A DNA stretch of 24,408 nucleotides from Plantago elongata (GCA_036897095.1 JAYMSP010002419.1:1-24408), one strand, 5' to 3'; positions 1 through 10,493 are shown, counted from the stretch's first letter. Numbers and translations: made by a program. Notes: a model not told the origin generated them from the sequence alone.

Positions 1-769
1 AGAGTGATGATTTCACCATTTTGTTTTATTCTTAAGCTATGGAGAATTGAGAGAGTAATTAAGATTTAAGAAGGGGGACTTAGACGGTGCCTTGGATATA
101 CAATGTGTCTTTTGGCTATTCTAAAGCAATTTTTATTTATTTATTTGAAAGTTAAGAAAATAGAAGAGATTATGAGACTTGAGAAAGTATGAATAAAATA
201 AAAAAGTATGAAGAGTGAATACATTGAAAAAGTTGTTTCATATTTAAAGTACGAAAAATTGAGATTGTGCCGGAAACTCATACTTAAAAAATGAGTATTA
301 TAATGCTAAAGTAATTTTATTTTTTTTTGAAACGGCTAAAGGGTGACTTGAATAGTAATGTAACTTTATATTAAATACATAAGTGATGAATGGGGTATTT
401 TATTAAATCATGTAATGTTCGCTACTCCTAACTATTTTCTCTGCGTCCGTCCCTAACTAGATGAGAGAGTAGATTTTGTTATAAGAAATGGTATTAATAA
501 TTATCGTAAGAACTTTATACATGCTTTCAATATTTTACCTTAAATCGATAAATTTTGTTAGCATAAATAAGATTTATTACCAGATATCATATAATTTCAT
601 ACACTTAATGCTATATTGATATATCTATAGAACCATGTCTCAATTACGATAAGCACAACATGTAATTCTGCATAAATGCTACATTTTCCATACAAAACTA
701 TCTAGGACCAAAACCAAAACATACCAACAACGAGACAATAACATGGATAAAGAGCTAGAAATGTTCACC
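1..769. other. AT-rich spacer downstream of the OTU fragment
   Basis: No coding frame or RNA gene is recognised here. The next OTU exon (the segment following the helix after the catalytic Cys, and later the catalytic His) would be expected on the minus strand. I could not find it, so the OTU gene is either broken at this point or continues beyond position 1 after a long intron. Confidence 0.5.
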
Positions 770-1444
770 TTAAAAATACTGAACAACCATGCTCCTGTAC
801 TTCCTATGCTCATCTTCAGTCCCTTCAAGTTGATCAACAAATGCCCTTTTCATAAAATAAGACATTCAAATCACACTCATATCAAACAACACTAAACCAA
901 TCAAACTGATCATGTAATTATTAGCTCAGACCATAGATTTTAAAGTTATTTACTAACAATTACAAGCAAATTCCCTATAAGATTAGCTTCTTTAATTAGC
1001 AAAGAATAATCTAAATTCTGAGTTGTGTGACTCATTCACCAAATAATTTTATATTCTTTCGAAAAACAAAATGTTTTACAACAAGTGCTTATATTCTTTA
1101 ACTAACTAAATATAAACACAAAACCAGATAGATCTACACATAATTCTCAAGAACTTCAACAATTGTACTAACCTAAACAAGCAGTTACCATCATCAGTAA
1201 CTTGGATGATATTGAAACCTCCGACATCGAGCTGCCGTCTCAATGCCGGTAAATCACTATGCCATCTACCTTGTTTCTTGTTATGCTACAACAAGATAAA
1301 ATTCAACACGAATGAAAAGTGACGAGAATGAAAATGTAGAATTGAGAGAAGAAGTTCATGACTTGAGAGAGTGAGTAAAATTACTTGTTGGGACTTTCCT
1401 GCTGATCTTTTACCCTTTGTATTTTGCTTTACTGGTCTGCCCAT
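770..1444 (-). pseudogene. OTU-domain deubiquitinase, 5' part (three exons, then a stop)
   Basis: Three exons can be read on the minus strand. Exon 1 is 1385-1444 (20 codons, starts MGRPVKQNTKGKR), exon 2 is 1173-1285, and exon 3 is 770-845. Introns begin GT and end AG. The joined product carries KKQGRWHSDLPALRRQLD, then IIQVTDDGNCLFR, then AFVDQLEGTEDEHRKYRSM. This is the OTU cysteine-protease signature (the D-G-N-C-F/L-F-R block contains the catalytic Cys) as in plant OTUD3-like enzymes, which cleave ubiquitin chains. Exon 3 hits an in-frame TAA at 770-772, just before a possible donor (GT at 768-767). The rest of the OTU fold, including the catalytic His, is not seen. Either it is a truncated pseudogene, or a one-base change in the exon end broke a real gene whose remainder lies to the left. 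The family call is fairly sure; the status is less so. Confidence 0.72.
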
Positions 1445-2666
1445 TGCGAAAAGTACTCTATAGATTATTAAAGATAAATCGAATAATACTTTTGATTATT
1501 TTTCTTTAGGGTGTTTTCTGATTATTTGTAACACTATACTAACCAATTTATAGATGAACAAATTTAATTTTTAGTAATAACAATGTAAACATATGAAATA
1601 TTTATTTCCCCTTTTTTGCTCTAATATAATAGAAATAATCTTAAATGCGTAATATATATGATTGTATACGTCGAATCTATATTATATTCGATTGGTTTAA
1701 AAGGACTTAAATTAATATCGTTCCATTAATGACTAATGTAAGCATATAAAGTCAATCTCCCTCCATGTTTGATTCTAAGATTGTTAAACTAGAAATAACT
1801 TTGAAATTAATTTCTATATGATTGAATACTTCGAATCCATAATATATCCGGTTTTGTTTTATTAGTCCATCATATATAAATTAACATTTTGTTATTATCT
1901 ACCTATTTTGTCTCGTTAAATTGATGTATATACTATAAACAATTTTACTGTAAATTTTTGAACATTAAATTCATTTTTCTTTTTTCATTAACAAGTTAGT
2001 TGTATCTGTCAACGAGATCAAGTGGGAAACATAAGTCTCAAAGGAAAGAATACAAGCTGCAAAGATACAGGACAAGAAGGCTAAAATCGTGGCTAATATC
2101 GTGTTTGTAAATACGTCTCGTCTGTTTTATTAGTTTTGGTTTTCAGTTAGTTTCATTCTTTCATTATGTTCTGTTTTGTATATAAACAGCTTCTAATAGC
2201 TGAATCTATCTATCAATTCATGATTCTCCATTCTTGGATGAATTCAATACAATTCTGTTTCTTCTTTGATTCTTCATAGCTAAGTTTCATAATATTCACA
2301 ATAAGTTTGATTTGAACACAACACGGTTCACTTTTCTGGTCCAAACACCTCTACAAACCATATTCCAGGCTAATAATTGCTTGCAACACTAGTTAGAATA
2401 CTCTGTTTTTAGAATAACAATCAAACACTGATCGATAATGTATTATGCATGTTGCAGCTAAACTAGTGTGACTATGCATACTACTCTCATCTAGCTAATG
2501 GATAATAAATACTTTATGTAAATGAATGAATTCAACAAGTCCACCTATTCAACTTGCTTCTTTGTTTTACATGCCTTGCTAATTCATTGTCTCTGCACCT
2601 ATTATCATATGAGTGATTCTGTCCAGCAAGATTGGATATGCTTAATGCATCTGCATCTGGTTTATT
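1445..2666. other. AT-rich intergenic stretch with promoter-like segment
   Basis: No gene is recognised. Around 2178-2187 there is a TATATAAA-type box followed by a leader-like, pyrimidine-rich stretch to about 2290. This resembles a promoter or a solo-LTR fragment, but I see no matching TG/CA ends, target duplication or primer-binding site. Confidence 0.35.
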
Positions 2667-2945
2667 ATGGATGCAGATGATGCGTCTCCAAGGAAGAAAC
2701 TCGACTCGAGGTATTTAAGACCCATGAAAATCGTATATGTAATTTACCAGACTGTCTTATTAGTTATATTCGATTTGTTCTGCCCCGGCTACACACGGAC
2801 AATATAATGCAGTATCAACAAGTGTCCTGTCTACTAGTATTAATCTATCATTGAACAAGAGGGAGGTGAGTATCGAAAACTTTCACAGTTTCATGAATAG
2901 GAAGTACTGTTCAATGTCTACGTTGTTTGTCTTAAATCTAGTTGG
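2667..2945 (+). pseudogene. Decayed F-box protein gene fragment
   Basis: An ATG at 2667 begins MDADDASPRKKLDSR. In a shifted frame, ENRICNLPDCLISYIRF follows, and in a third frame AVSTSVLSTSINLSL. Together these read as a plant F-box N-terminus: a short acidic/basic lead, then RI-NLPD-LIS-I, then AV-TSVLS. Further on, FHSFMNR (about 2879-2900) resembles the F-x-x-F-v-x-R segment common after the F-box in F-box/LRR/FBD proteins. F-box proteins bind SKP1 and select substrates for SCF ubiquitin ligases. At least two frameshifts are needed to connect the blocks and the LRR region is missing, so this is a relic. The family is inferred from motif order; individual matches are short. Confidence 0.6.
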
Positions 2946-3059
2946 GCCGATTCTGAAGATATAGTAAACAAAACACCAGAAAAAGGACAAGTAAACAGGA
3001 AGATTATTCATTGCATCTTCAACAAACAACATTACATACTCAGCTAGTGTGAAACTATA

Positions 3060-4212
3060 CTACGTAAAAATGAGTTCACCACTTTCATCCAGGTCTAGCT
3101 GAAGGAGCGGGTCCGAATCTGCCATTGTATCACCTTCAAGAAGAGCTTGCATCCAGCTCAAGTCCTCTTGATTCGTAAATTCGTCCAAAGTAAGACACTG
3201 ATTATCACCATACAAGGCCGTAGCTTTACTTGTTGAGGCAATAGAACCCTCATAATCACCATCAGACACGACCTTCTCACTACTTGCTGAAAAACCGGCA
3301 CTATCAATACTTTTTGGCAGGCTCTCCTACTACTTCTTGTCCAGCTATAACCTCATCATCAGTATTCTTCTCCAATTCATATTCAAGATCATTCGCCCAA
3401 CTGTCAAGACCAACATCCTCTTCATTCGTTAATTCGCCCAAAGGAGCACACTGATTAACATCACTCATGACCTTTGCGCTACTTGCAGGGGCAATAAAAC
3501 TCTCATAATCACCATTAGGCACGACCTTCTCGTTTCTTGTTGAACCACCAGCACTGTCAATAGTTTCTGGCATGCTGGAAACATCTAGTCCAGTTATAAC
3601 CTCATCATCAATATTCATCTCCCACATACGCTTATGATCACTACCATCATGATCCTCCACAGTTTGCTGATCACCATCCGAGTATTTCCTCTTGCGACCA
3701 ATAAACTGATCAGCAGCAGTAGTGGATTGACGAAAATCGTCAACAATAATCCTACATATGACCAAATTGGTGTTATCTATAGAGTATTTGTGCATTCTCC
3801 ATCTGCATTTGTCAGGTTGCAAGATTCCGTCATTTTTGTAGAATGTGTAACTTCTCATCTTCCCAATGACATTTTGATGGTACTTAATGTTGTGGCTCAC
3901 TTGCTTCCCACCCCACGTACCAGAGCCTGCTGTCTGTGTAGCACGTTTCGTCTTGCCAGATTGAATCAATTTGGAGAACACATAGGTTTCTTTTTGCTTC
4001 ACAATGTATCCATCTTCCCAAGTATAATCCCAGGAATGATCATCCTTTAAAACTTCCCATGGGAGTTGCTTTCCGTACATCTGTCTATCCAATATTTGGA
4101 TGAAGTTGGGAAGAAGAAGCTGGTCGGAAAGTTTACGAGCAAGATAGTAACCAATGAGTTCTTGATCACTGGGCCTGAACTTGATACCGGGAGGAAAACC
4201 GTAGGTCTCCAT
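3060..4212 (-). CDS. NAC-domain transcription factor, divergent, with duplicated frameshifted tail
   Basis: The open frame runs from ATG at 4212 to TGA at 3304-3306 (302 aa, no intron). NAC proteins are plant DNA-binding transcription factors. The N-terminus has the NAC subdomains in order: PPGIKFRPSDQELIGYYL (A, residues about 7-24), the LPNFIQILD-MYGKQLPWEVL block (B), a Y-F--K---SGK-KRAT block (C), GSGTWGGKQVSHNIKYHQ (D; usually W-ATG-DK) and MRSYTFYKNDG with CRWRMHKYSI (D/E). An RKRKYSDGD basic patch follows, then an acidic tail. Downstream of the stop, 3060-3269 continues the tail homology in another frame, ending at a stop at 3060-3062; that part is probably untranslated or a lost C-terminus. 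Most NAC genes have an intron in the domain, so the single exon suggests a retrocopy or an intron-poor lineage. A possible TATA box lies near 4475. Confidence 0.85.
3120..3615 (-). repeat. 249-bp direct tandem duplication in the NAC gene tail
   Basis: Copy A begins at 3615 with NIDDEVITG and copy B at 3366 with NTDDEVIAG, exactly 249 bp (83 codons) apart. Both contain IDSAG, then EKVV-(P/S)-(N/D)-GDYE, then NQC, then FTN/LTN-(E/Q)-ED in the same order. Copy B has a net 4-base gain between GG(A)CAAGAAG and CTGCCAAAAAG compared with copy A. This throws its remainder out of frame and creates the TGA at 3304-3306. Confidence 0.85.
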
Positions 4213-4470
4213 TGTACGTTTTGATCAAATAAACTTAAGAATTCGGTTCTTTGTAAAGAGTCAAGAAACAGACACAAACAAACAATGCGAACCGAACACT
4301 CACGTACGCCGGTGTAGTAACTGAACTTGTTAATTGTTTGCTGATTCTTCTTCGTCTCGATCGAGAGAGAGTGATTACAGAGAACACAAACAAATTTTGA
4401 TTGATTAATTTGTTCTGCTCTCTCTGTTCCACAAACCAACAATGCAAGAAATTAGTACTATGTGTCATTT

Positions 4471-4478
4471 AATTTATA
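4471..4478 (-). promoter_or_regulatory. Possible TATA box of the NAC gene
   Basis: TATAAATT reads on the minus strand about 260 bases before the NAC ATG. The intervening region is CT-rich on the coding strand, as many plant 5' leaders are. This rests on position and motif only. Confidence 0.35.
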
Positions 4479-4479
4479 C

Positions 4480-5900
4480 ATGGCTGTAAATTTAAATTAG
4501 GAAATTAAGTTTATAATAAGGAAACTGATTTTGATTAGGAAGCTTGGGCGGTAAACTGGCCCAGGAGAGTTTCCTTAGTCTCGTTTTTAATTAAGGAATG
4601 TTTTATTTTATTTACCGCCGTTTAAAATTATATCATTCAAACTCTTTCGATAAATACCAGCATTCCTATCTTTCATATGTACAGCTGATAATCCAAGGAT
4701 TTTAATACAATTAAATTATTTCACAAGTTTAAAACATAAAAAAATAATTAAAAAAATTAAAATTATTTTTAAATTATTTAATTTTTTTTTGAATCAACTA
4801 AATTTTTATTAATAAGTGTTGAGAGCATAAGTTATGCTCTTAACGAAACAATAACAACGGAAATATATACATATCATCCACACCCAAATATAAGTTTTAA
4901 ATTACGATTATGTAGTTGTCCAAATCAATTACAATCATTAAAATAAACACCAGCTTAAAATCTCTGACACCAAGAAATGCTCAACGACCAGGGAAGCTCA
5001 AAGTGCACCTCAAGCAGCTTATCTTCACCACCAAAACTTAGCTCAACCTCACGAAAAGTTTCATACCACGATACAAATTCACCATCAATTCATGATAATT
5101 TGGTAGTGTCTATTTTACCGATGTCCGCACTTAGGTACGTATCAGTTTGGTATACTTAGATGTTCTCACGACACTAAAGTCACTTTTTGGATAGTATATG
5201 GAGTTTGGACATACCCAACACGACAACGTTGATAGCGAAGCACCATAGATCCACTCCAGGTCCGTTCTTAAATTGTTTAACTTATTATTTTTTCTTTTAT
5301 AAATTAAATTATATAATTACTTTCTCCAAATAAACAAATTAACTGGATTTGACCTTGATTAATTAGGAAAGGTAAGTGTGGGCTTAGTTTAGAATCACGA
5401 TTCAATTATAATTGAGTTCGATCTATTCTTATTTACCTAGTCTATTGCAATTGTCTATTTATTTTTCAAACTTCAATTCGATCATAATTCAATCCCAATC
5501 TCAATTAAATTGCAATTCAACTCTTATTCAATTGTAATTCTATACCAAAACACTAATTTTAACAACTCGATTACAATTTAGTCACTATTCAAACGGATTC
5601 AAATTCTATACCAAATCCACTTAGATCTGATTAGGATACTAACTAAACTAGGATTCCGTCATTTTAGCTTGTATATATAGATAATAATCAAAAAAAAAAT
5701 ACAATTCAATAGGAACCGTCCATTTTGATACCGGTAGAATGTAACCGTTCAAAAGAGTACACTACAATAACATTGCGTTCAAATAAGGTACTCTATTGAT
5801 TTTTTAAAATAAAATGATGATTTGAATTGACATGTAGGATTCTTGACTATTGTCTTTAATTTAAATTGATTTAATAATTTTTAAATAATATATTAATTGT
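4480..5900. other. AT-rich spacer with repeat relics
   Basis: No gene is recognised. A poly-T run (about 4782-4790) precedes a 19-base near-perfect palindrome at 4822-4840 (AGAGCATAA, G, TTATGCTCT). This could be the 3' end of an old retroposon in minus orientation. A segment at 5529-5594 is homologous to part of the MITE-like element at 22764-23018. A short open frame at 4977-5159 has no recognisable domain and I do not call it a gene. Confidence 0.45.
5529..5594 (+). repeat. Fragment related to the 22.9-kb MITE-like element
   Basis: This segment matches 22913-22978 with few differences. Shared blocks are AATTCTATACCAAA, AATTTTAACAA and TCACTATTCAA in the same order and spacing. It probably belongs to a diverged non-autonomous transposon spanning roughly 5360-5620, but I could not define its ends. 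Confidence 0.5.
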
Positions 5901-5929
5901 TAAATTTATTAAAATTTATATAAAACGTT

Positions 5930-6770
5930 TTGTAGATAGTGGTGTTCACTTGCTGATGAAATATTGAGGCAGCATTTAAAGTGTATCAGTTTGACAGTTG
6001 GAGAAAACTGATAGTCTGGACTCTGGTATAATGTTGACTTGACTAGGCTTACACTTTTCATGAAATATAGTAGAAGTATTTTGTAAGAACATCTCGTCAT
6101 GATGGACATTATTATTTAAGAAGTTTTTGTTCTTGATGCTGCATGATATTTCGAAAGATTGTGTTCTTGATTCTGCATTCAAGAAGTTTAACCTGAAAGT
6201 AAGTATTTTTCTGAGTTTTGCTAGCTCCAAACATCTTATCATGCGTTGATTAGTAAAGGACAACTATGATACGCTTTGGATGGCTAATGTTGGCAGAACC
6301 TTGATGGGATTTCGGAAGTGGATGCCACTTTTTCTCGTTAGGTGACTCTCCGATTCTTACAGCTTGGCTTTTGTTAAAGAACATGCCTCTGCTGATGTAC
6401 AATTCGGAGGCTCCGTTTGAGATAGCTCAAGTTCTAGGTAAGCCTTTACGTTTATGACACAACTCGCATTACTAATTTGAAAAGAGCAAAAAAATCTTGT
6501 TCCGGTAGGCATTTCTAAACCTATTGGGAACCGGAGAAGAGATTGAGTTCGATGAAGATTATGATACTTGAAACCAATGATCATTTCTGTTATGTGCTAT
6601 TGGTGCAGGAAACGCCTACGGAGCTTAACTCCAAGTTATACAAGTGCAATGGAAAAGATAGTTCTGAACAAAGTGAAAGTAGAACCTCCATCAGTGAGCT
6701 CAAAGAACTGGATGGTATCAGAATGGTTCCATGGCATGAGTTCAACATAGTTTCAAATCATATAAACTGT
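5930..6770 (+). other. Gene-like but unidentified stretch
   Basis: This block is less AT-rich than its surroundings and has splice-like joints. A phrase reading MPLLMYNSEAPFEIAQVLG ends at a GTAAG near 6440. After a pyrimidine-poor gap, GTGCAG near 6609 is followed by ETPTELNSKLYKCNGKDSSE and later ISELKELDGIRMVPWHEF up to about 6745. Upstream there is a short open run CSLADEILRQHLKCISLTVG (about 5945-6005). Several stops and frame changes interrupt the rest. I do not recognise the family. It may be an eroded gene fragment on the plus strand; it could also be chance. Confidence 0.3.
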
Positions 6771-6868
6771 AAATGCAAACAGATCTACTATCAATTTACT
6801 TTGCTGACTGATGAGATAAACCAAATCTACACTCTCTCACTCTCACTTAAATCTATGTACTTAAATTG

Positions 6869-9800
6869 TCACTGGACAAGAGGACATCCCTCTACCACCA
6901 CCCCTGCGGCAGTCGGACACGATGCCAGCGGGCAATGATCGTCATAATCCATTCCCCACCACTTTGGCCCCTGAATGTCATATGTCTCTAGTGCAAAAAA
7001 CAGCATGACTGCCATAAACGCGACTCCTGCATTGAGGGCAGCAGCCATGACGTAAGCATGGCGAGCCCACCACTCCTTGTTCACCCTGTAGATGTAAATA
7101 TTGAAGAACATTCCGATAGCCAGAAACGATATGAAGTTAACTGCCCTAGCAGGCGGCATAGTTGATGTAGCCGAAAGGATAACCGGAATGTTGATCAACT
7201 GGATCCATTTCTTCCCAGGGTACCTTTTTGCGAGAAAGTAGAATGGAAATGGAAGCACTGCACCAGCAAGGAAAAAATAGTTGAGGTTTCCATATACACC
7301 TTGGCTCGTAAACTGACGCATTGGGCCCATGACTCCCCAAATGATGGACGCGCTGTAGAAAACTCCATCACCGGGGCATGTCCATGGGCTTCCTTCTGGT
7401 AGTAAATTGCTATCACAGATGTTTGGAATTGATGTCAGCAGCCACCAGGATGTTGCAAAGTATACACAGGATGCAACTACCGTTCCAGATAACTGCATTT
7501 GGTATGTGTTAACCACTCGTATGGTTTAACGGGAATCAAACTAGTTAGCTAGAAGAAAATTATAATACCTGCGCAACGAACATGGACCTGGGAGGGATTT
7601 TCATGTAGTGCCCCAGCTTGAAATCGCTCAGGAAGCTAAGGGCTTGAGCCATGCTTATGTAACCATATGTCTTGAAAGCTACATTCGCAAGAGGCCTGCT
7701 CGGGTATATGTAACCAATAACCATCTCCGTGATGATGTTTAGCCCCATCGCCTGATCAAAACAAACATTTGCATATCTCAGCATTGTAGGATCTGCTATA
7801 GTCTAACAAAATAGTAGTGTATACATACCACGTTCGTTGTGGCAAGTATGATCCCGATAGGTAAAGTGAAAAGGAAAGCCATTAAACAGGCCAGTATAAG
7901 CCCCCACCACGGGAGTTGGAGCTGTTTGTCAAATCCCATAATGCTCCACAACGAAATGATGAACACAAAGACCAAGATGGAATGGAACCACCAGTTAGGT
8001 ACAGGTTTGTATTTCTGCATTAATCTTGTATGGACATCGACTTTGCTGTTCAGGTTGCTTGTTGCCTGTGTCAGTTTTTCCAAGATATCCCTAGGAATAA
8101 TCATTGCAATGTTAGTCCAGTTGAATTCACAAAATTAAGACAGAGAATTGAATGCATATACTCACTTTCCATGGTAGAGCACAACATGTATGACAGTCGC
8201 GGAGAGGACAGCAAACCCAAGGCCGTAACTCAAGGCAAAGAACGCACTAAGGTACACTTTGCTGTACTCTTCATATGCAGGTACATTAAGGCTAAAAGTC
8301 TGCACATTAAGAACCCGGGATATATTGTACTTTTTCCCTGTGTGATCAAATGTTTGCCCAGAAAATATTGGGAAGTTCTTGGCTTTGTAGATGTTGAGAT
8401 AGTATGATAACGGTGTCATGACATACATGACCATAACAAAGCCAATAAGCAGGTTGATAATGGTGCTTGGTGGGACAGAAATGGGATTGCCAACCATGCC
8501 TGCAGAATTCCAGTCCAAACCAAATGAGCCTATCCCCAATCCGCTCATACCTGAACCGATTTGCTGAGCCAGAACCGACTTTTTCCATACTAAACAGACT
8601 ATGGAAATCGCAGATATTCCCTGGAACAAGTATCCAGGGACCAAGTAGTACGCAAAGCTTGATGCGAACACCATCAGGAAAAACTGCAACCTTGTTAACC
8701 CTCCCTTCTCCCTCTTCTCATGTTCATGCAATGCTCTACAATTCATACATGTAATCAGTTTGTGAGTGAATTACAACTAGCAATCAAATTTACAGAAAAC
8801 GTACCTGAACAGAGATACTGAAACCAAGCTATCAGGCCACCACATATAAGGTGACTCCACGAGGAGCTTCCTAAATAGTCCTGCCCATCCATACCCTAGC
8901 ATCTGAAGTTCGTACAAAATGGGCAACGTGACAAGATAGAAAATACACACGTAGCCAAGCCTGGATCTTTTGAGTTTATACCTGAGTAGTCTGAGCTAGC
9001 AAAAAGGCCGCAAGAGGGTTGATAGGGCGATGATAAAAGGCCTTCATGATGGCTACAATATGAACAGCATAAACACCCCCACTGCCACTACTGGCGAATA
9101 TTGTGATCAAGACATGCTCCTTTAGGTTGAAAGGGCCTGGATTGGGTGAAACTGTCCTGTTTATGATGGGTATGCGGAATTTCCTGGCTGGAAGGACAGC
9201 TGCCATCAATCTCCCCAGGGGGAGAGTGATGATTTGTGCAGTAACTGGTTGAATAAGCAACTGGTTATTACGGAAGTTGAAGAACTGATTCAAGAAGGCC
9301 AGAATAACACACGAAACTAGGCCCAGGAACCATGTCCTGAACGTCAGGCACGGCTGATCCTCCTCATCTGTCATTGGCACCGTGAGCCTGACCTGCTCAA
9401 TTGGGCAGAAGTTCAAATCTTCTGGATCATCTTCTGCATGTAAGATATAGTTTTATTATGCATCATCAGTTAGGAAAAAACTGTTCTTTTTTTATCATCT
9501 TCTGCATATAAGAAACAGTTTTATGCATCATCAGTTAAGAAAAAACTCTTCTGTTTCTGTTGCAAGACCTTTTTCAGAAATAAAAGTTGAAATAATATTA
9601 ACATCATATACATGTCAGATGCCTATATTTCCTAAGCAAAAATCAATTGAAGCAATCAACATTCTGTAACCTGTAACCATATACACCAGAATAACACTAA
9701 TATATACATAAGTATGTACATAAATTCATGTATAAGCTAGAAAAACCTGCAGATGAGTCGCCTTACAACACTACATAACACGAATTCATAGTATCTGTAA

Positions 9801-10034
9801 CAGAATTATTCGACTAGCTATAGGAAATCAAACGTGGTAACCTTCTTCACTGAAAAAGTTAATCTTGATCACTTTTCCTGTGTTTCTTATACGTTGTATG
9901 ATCAAATAAAACTCGCAATCGAAACACATAACTACACTCCACAACAACAAAATGAATCGAAAACATGACACAAAAAGAAAGTTACCGAGTTTTTCAAGCT
10001 TTCTGTCCGGGGATTCGATTTCACCAATGGCCAT
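6869..10034 (-). CDS. Oligopeptide transporter (OPT family), seven exons
   Basis: The exons are 9986-10034, 8982-9433, 8805-8902, 8166-8735, 7829-8090, 7569-7751 and 6869-7492. All introns are GT-AG and the joined frame is open: 2238 nt, 745 aa, the usual OPT length. OPT proteins are proton-coupled carriers of small peptides, glutathione or metal-nicotianamine complexes in plasma or internal membranes. Both family signatures are present: [10 protein letters not shown] at about residues 114-123 and KIPPR at about 528-532. Between and around them are many hydrophobic membrane segments, and conserved blocks such as [16 protein letters not shown] and [11 protein letters not shown]. The N-terminal [10 protein letters not shown] and LTFRTW blocks are typical of the plant OPT1/OPT5-like clade, which I infer from remembered family features. 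No lesion is seen. The start ATG at 10034 is the only one fitting exon 1. The exact substrate cannot be told. Confidence 0.93.
9427..9560. repeat. 68-bp tandem duplication across the OPT exon 2 splice acceptor
   Basis: ATCATCTTCTGCAT occurs at 9427-9440 and again from 9494, 68 bases apart. In both places AGTTTTAT, ATGCATCATCAGTTA and GAAAAAACT follow on the plus strand. The unit includes the first codons of exon 2 and its AG acceptor, so intron 1 carries a second, upstream copy of the acceptor (ATGCAG then AAGATGAT on the minus strand). Confidence 0.85.
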
Positions 10035-10124
10035 GCTTCTGGTAAATTTTTGCAGATTCTCTCAACCAGAAATGTACAGTATCTTTACTATCTCAAATTC
10101 ATAACGCAAATGCACATGTACACA

Positions 10125-10132
10125 TATATATA
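10125..10132 (-). promoter_or_regulatory. Likely TATA box of the OPT gene
   Basis: TATATATA lies about 90 bases upstream of the OPT ATG on the minus strand, a plausible spacing for a short 5' leader. Motif and position only. Confidence 0.45.
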
Positions 10133-10442
10133 CACTTCCAAAATTCTTGGAGATACTAACATTCCAAATGTGATAGATGTATACTATCACTAAATGAATA
10201 ATCCTCAAATTATAAAGTATATACATTTTCTGCAGTTATTACTAGTCAAAGATTCACACATTATGATTCCATCTATATGTGGAAAAATTCTGTAATAATG
10301 AAGAATCCTTATTTATTAATTTATTTTACCTTTTTGAACTAGAGGAAAAAACTTTGAAGTAATTGCGTTATTATCTTGATGATAAAAGGCCTTAATTATT
10401 TATGAAACTTCCCTTTTCTTCAGATTTACTTCCATTTAATTT

Positions 10443-10493
10443 AACCAAAAACTTATCCTCGTTCAAAAAAAAAAAAAAACCAAAAACTTATCC
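10443..10493 (+). mobile_element. Tiny poly-A retro-insertion with target-site duplication
   Basis: AACCAAAAACTTATCC occurs at 10443-10458 and again at 10478-10493. Between the copies lie only TCGTTC and a run of about 15 A. A direct repeat of 14-16 bp flanking a short 3' end plus poly-A is the classic footprint of target-primed (LINE-type) retrotransposition with extreme 5' truncation. Confidence 0.65.

Noticed and set aside
2090-2300. Possible solo LTR (TATA-like box, leader-like tract)
   Set aside because: No matching TG...CA ends, target duplication, primer-binding site or polypurine tract could be found.
3634-4050. A 138-codon plus-strand frame
   Set aside because: It is antisense to the NAC domain, whose conserved motifs clearly mark the minus strand as coding.
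4047-4468. Open frames on the minus strand upstream of and overlapping the NAC start
   Set aside because: They have no recognisable domain and lie in the likely 5' leader; the NAC frame explains the region.
4977-5159. A 60-codon Ser-rich plus-strand frame
   Set aside because: Low-complexity composition, no domain and no splice or promoter context.
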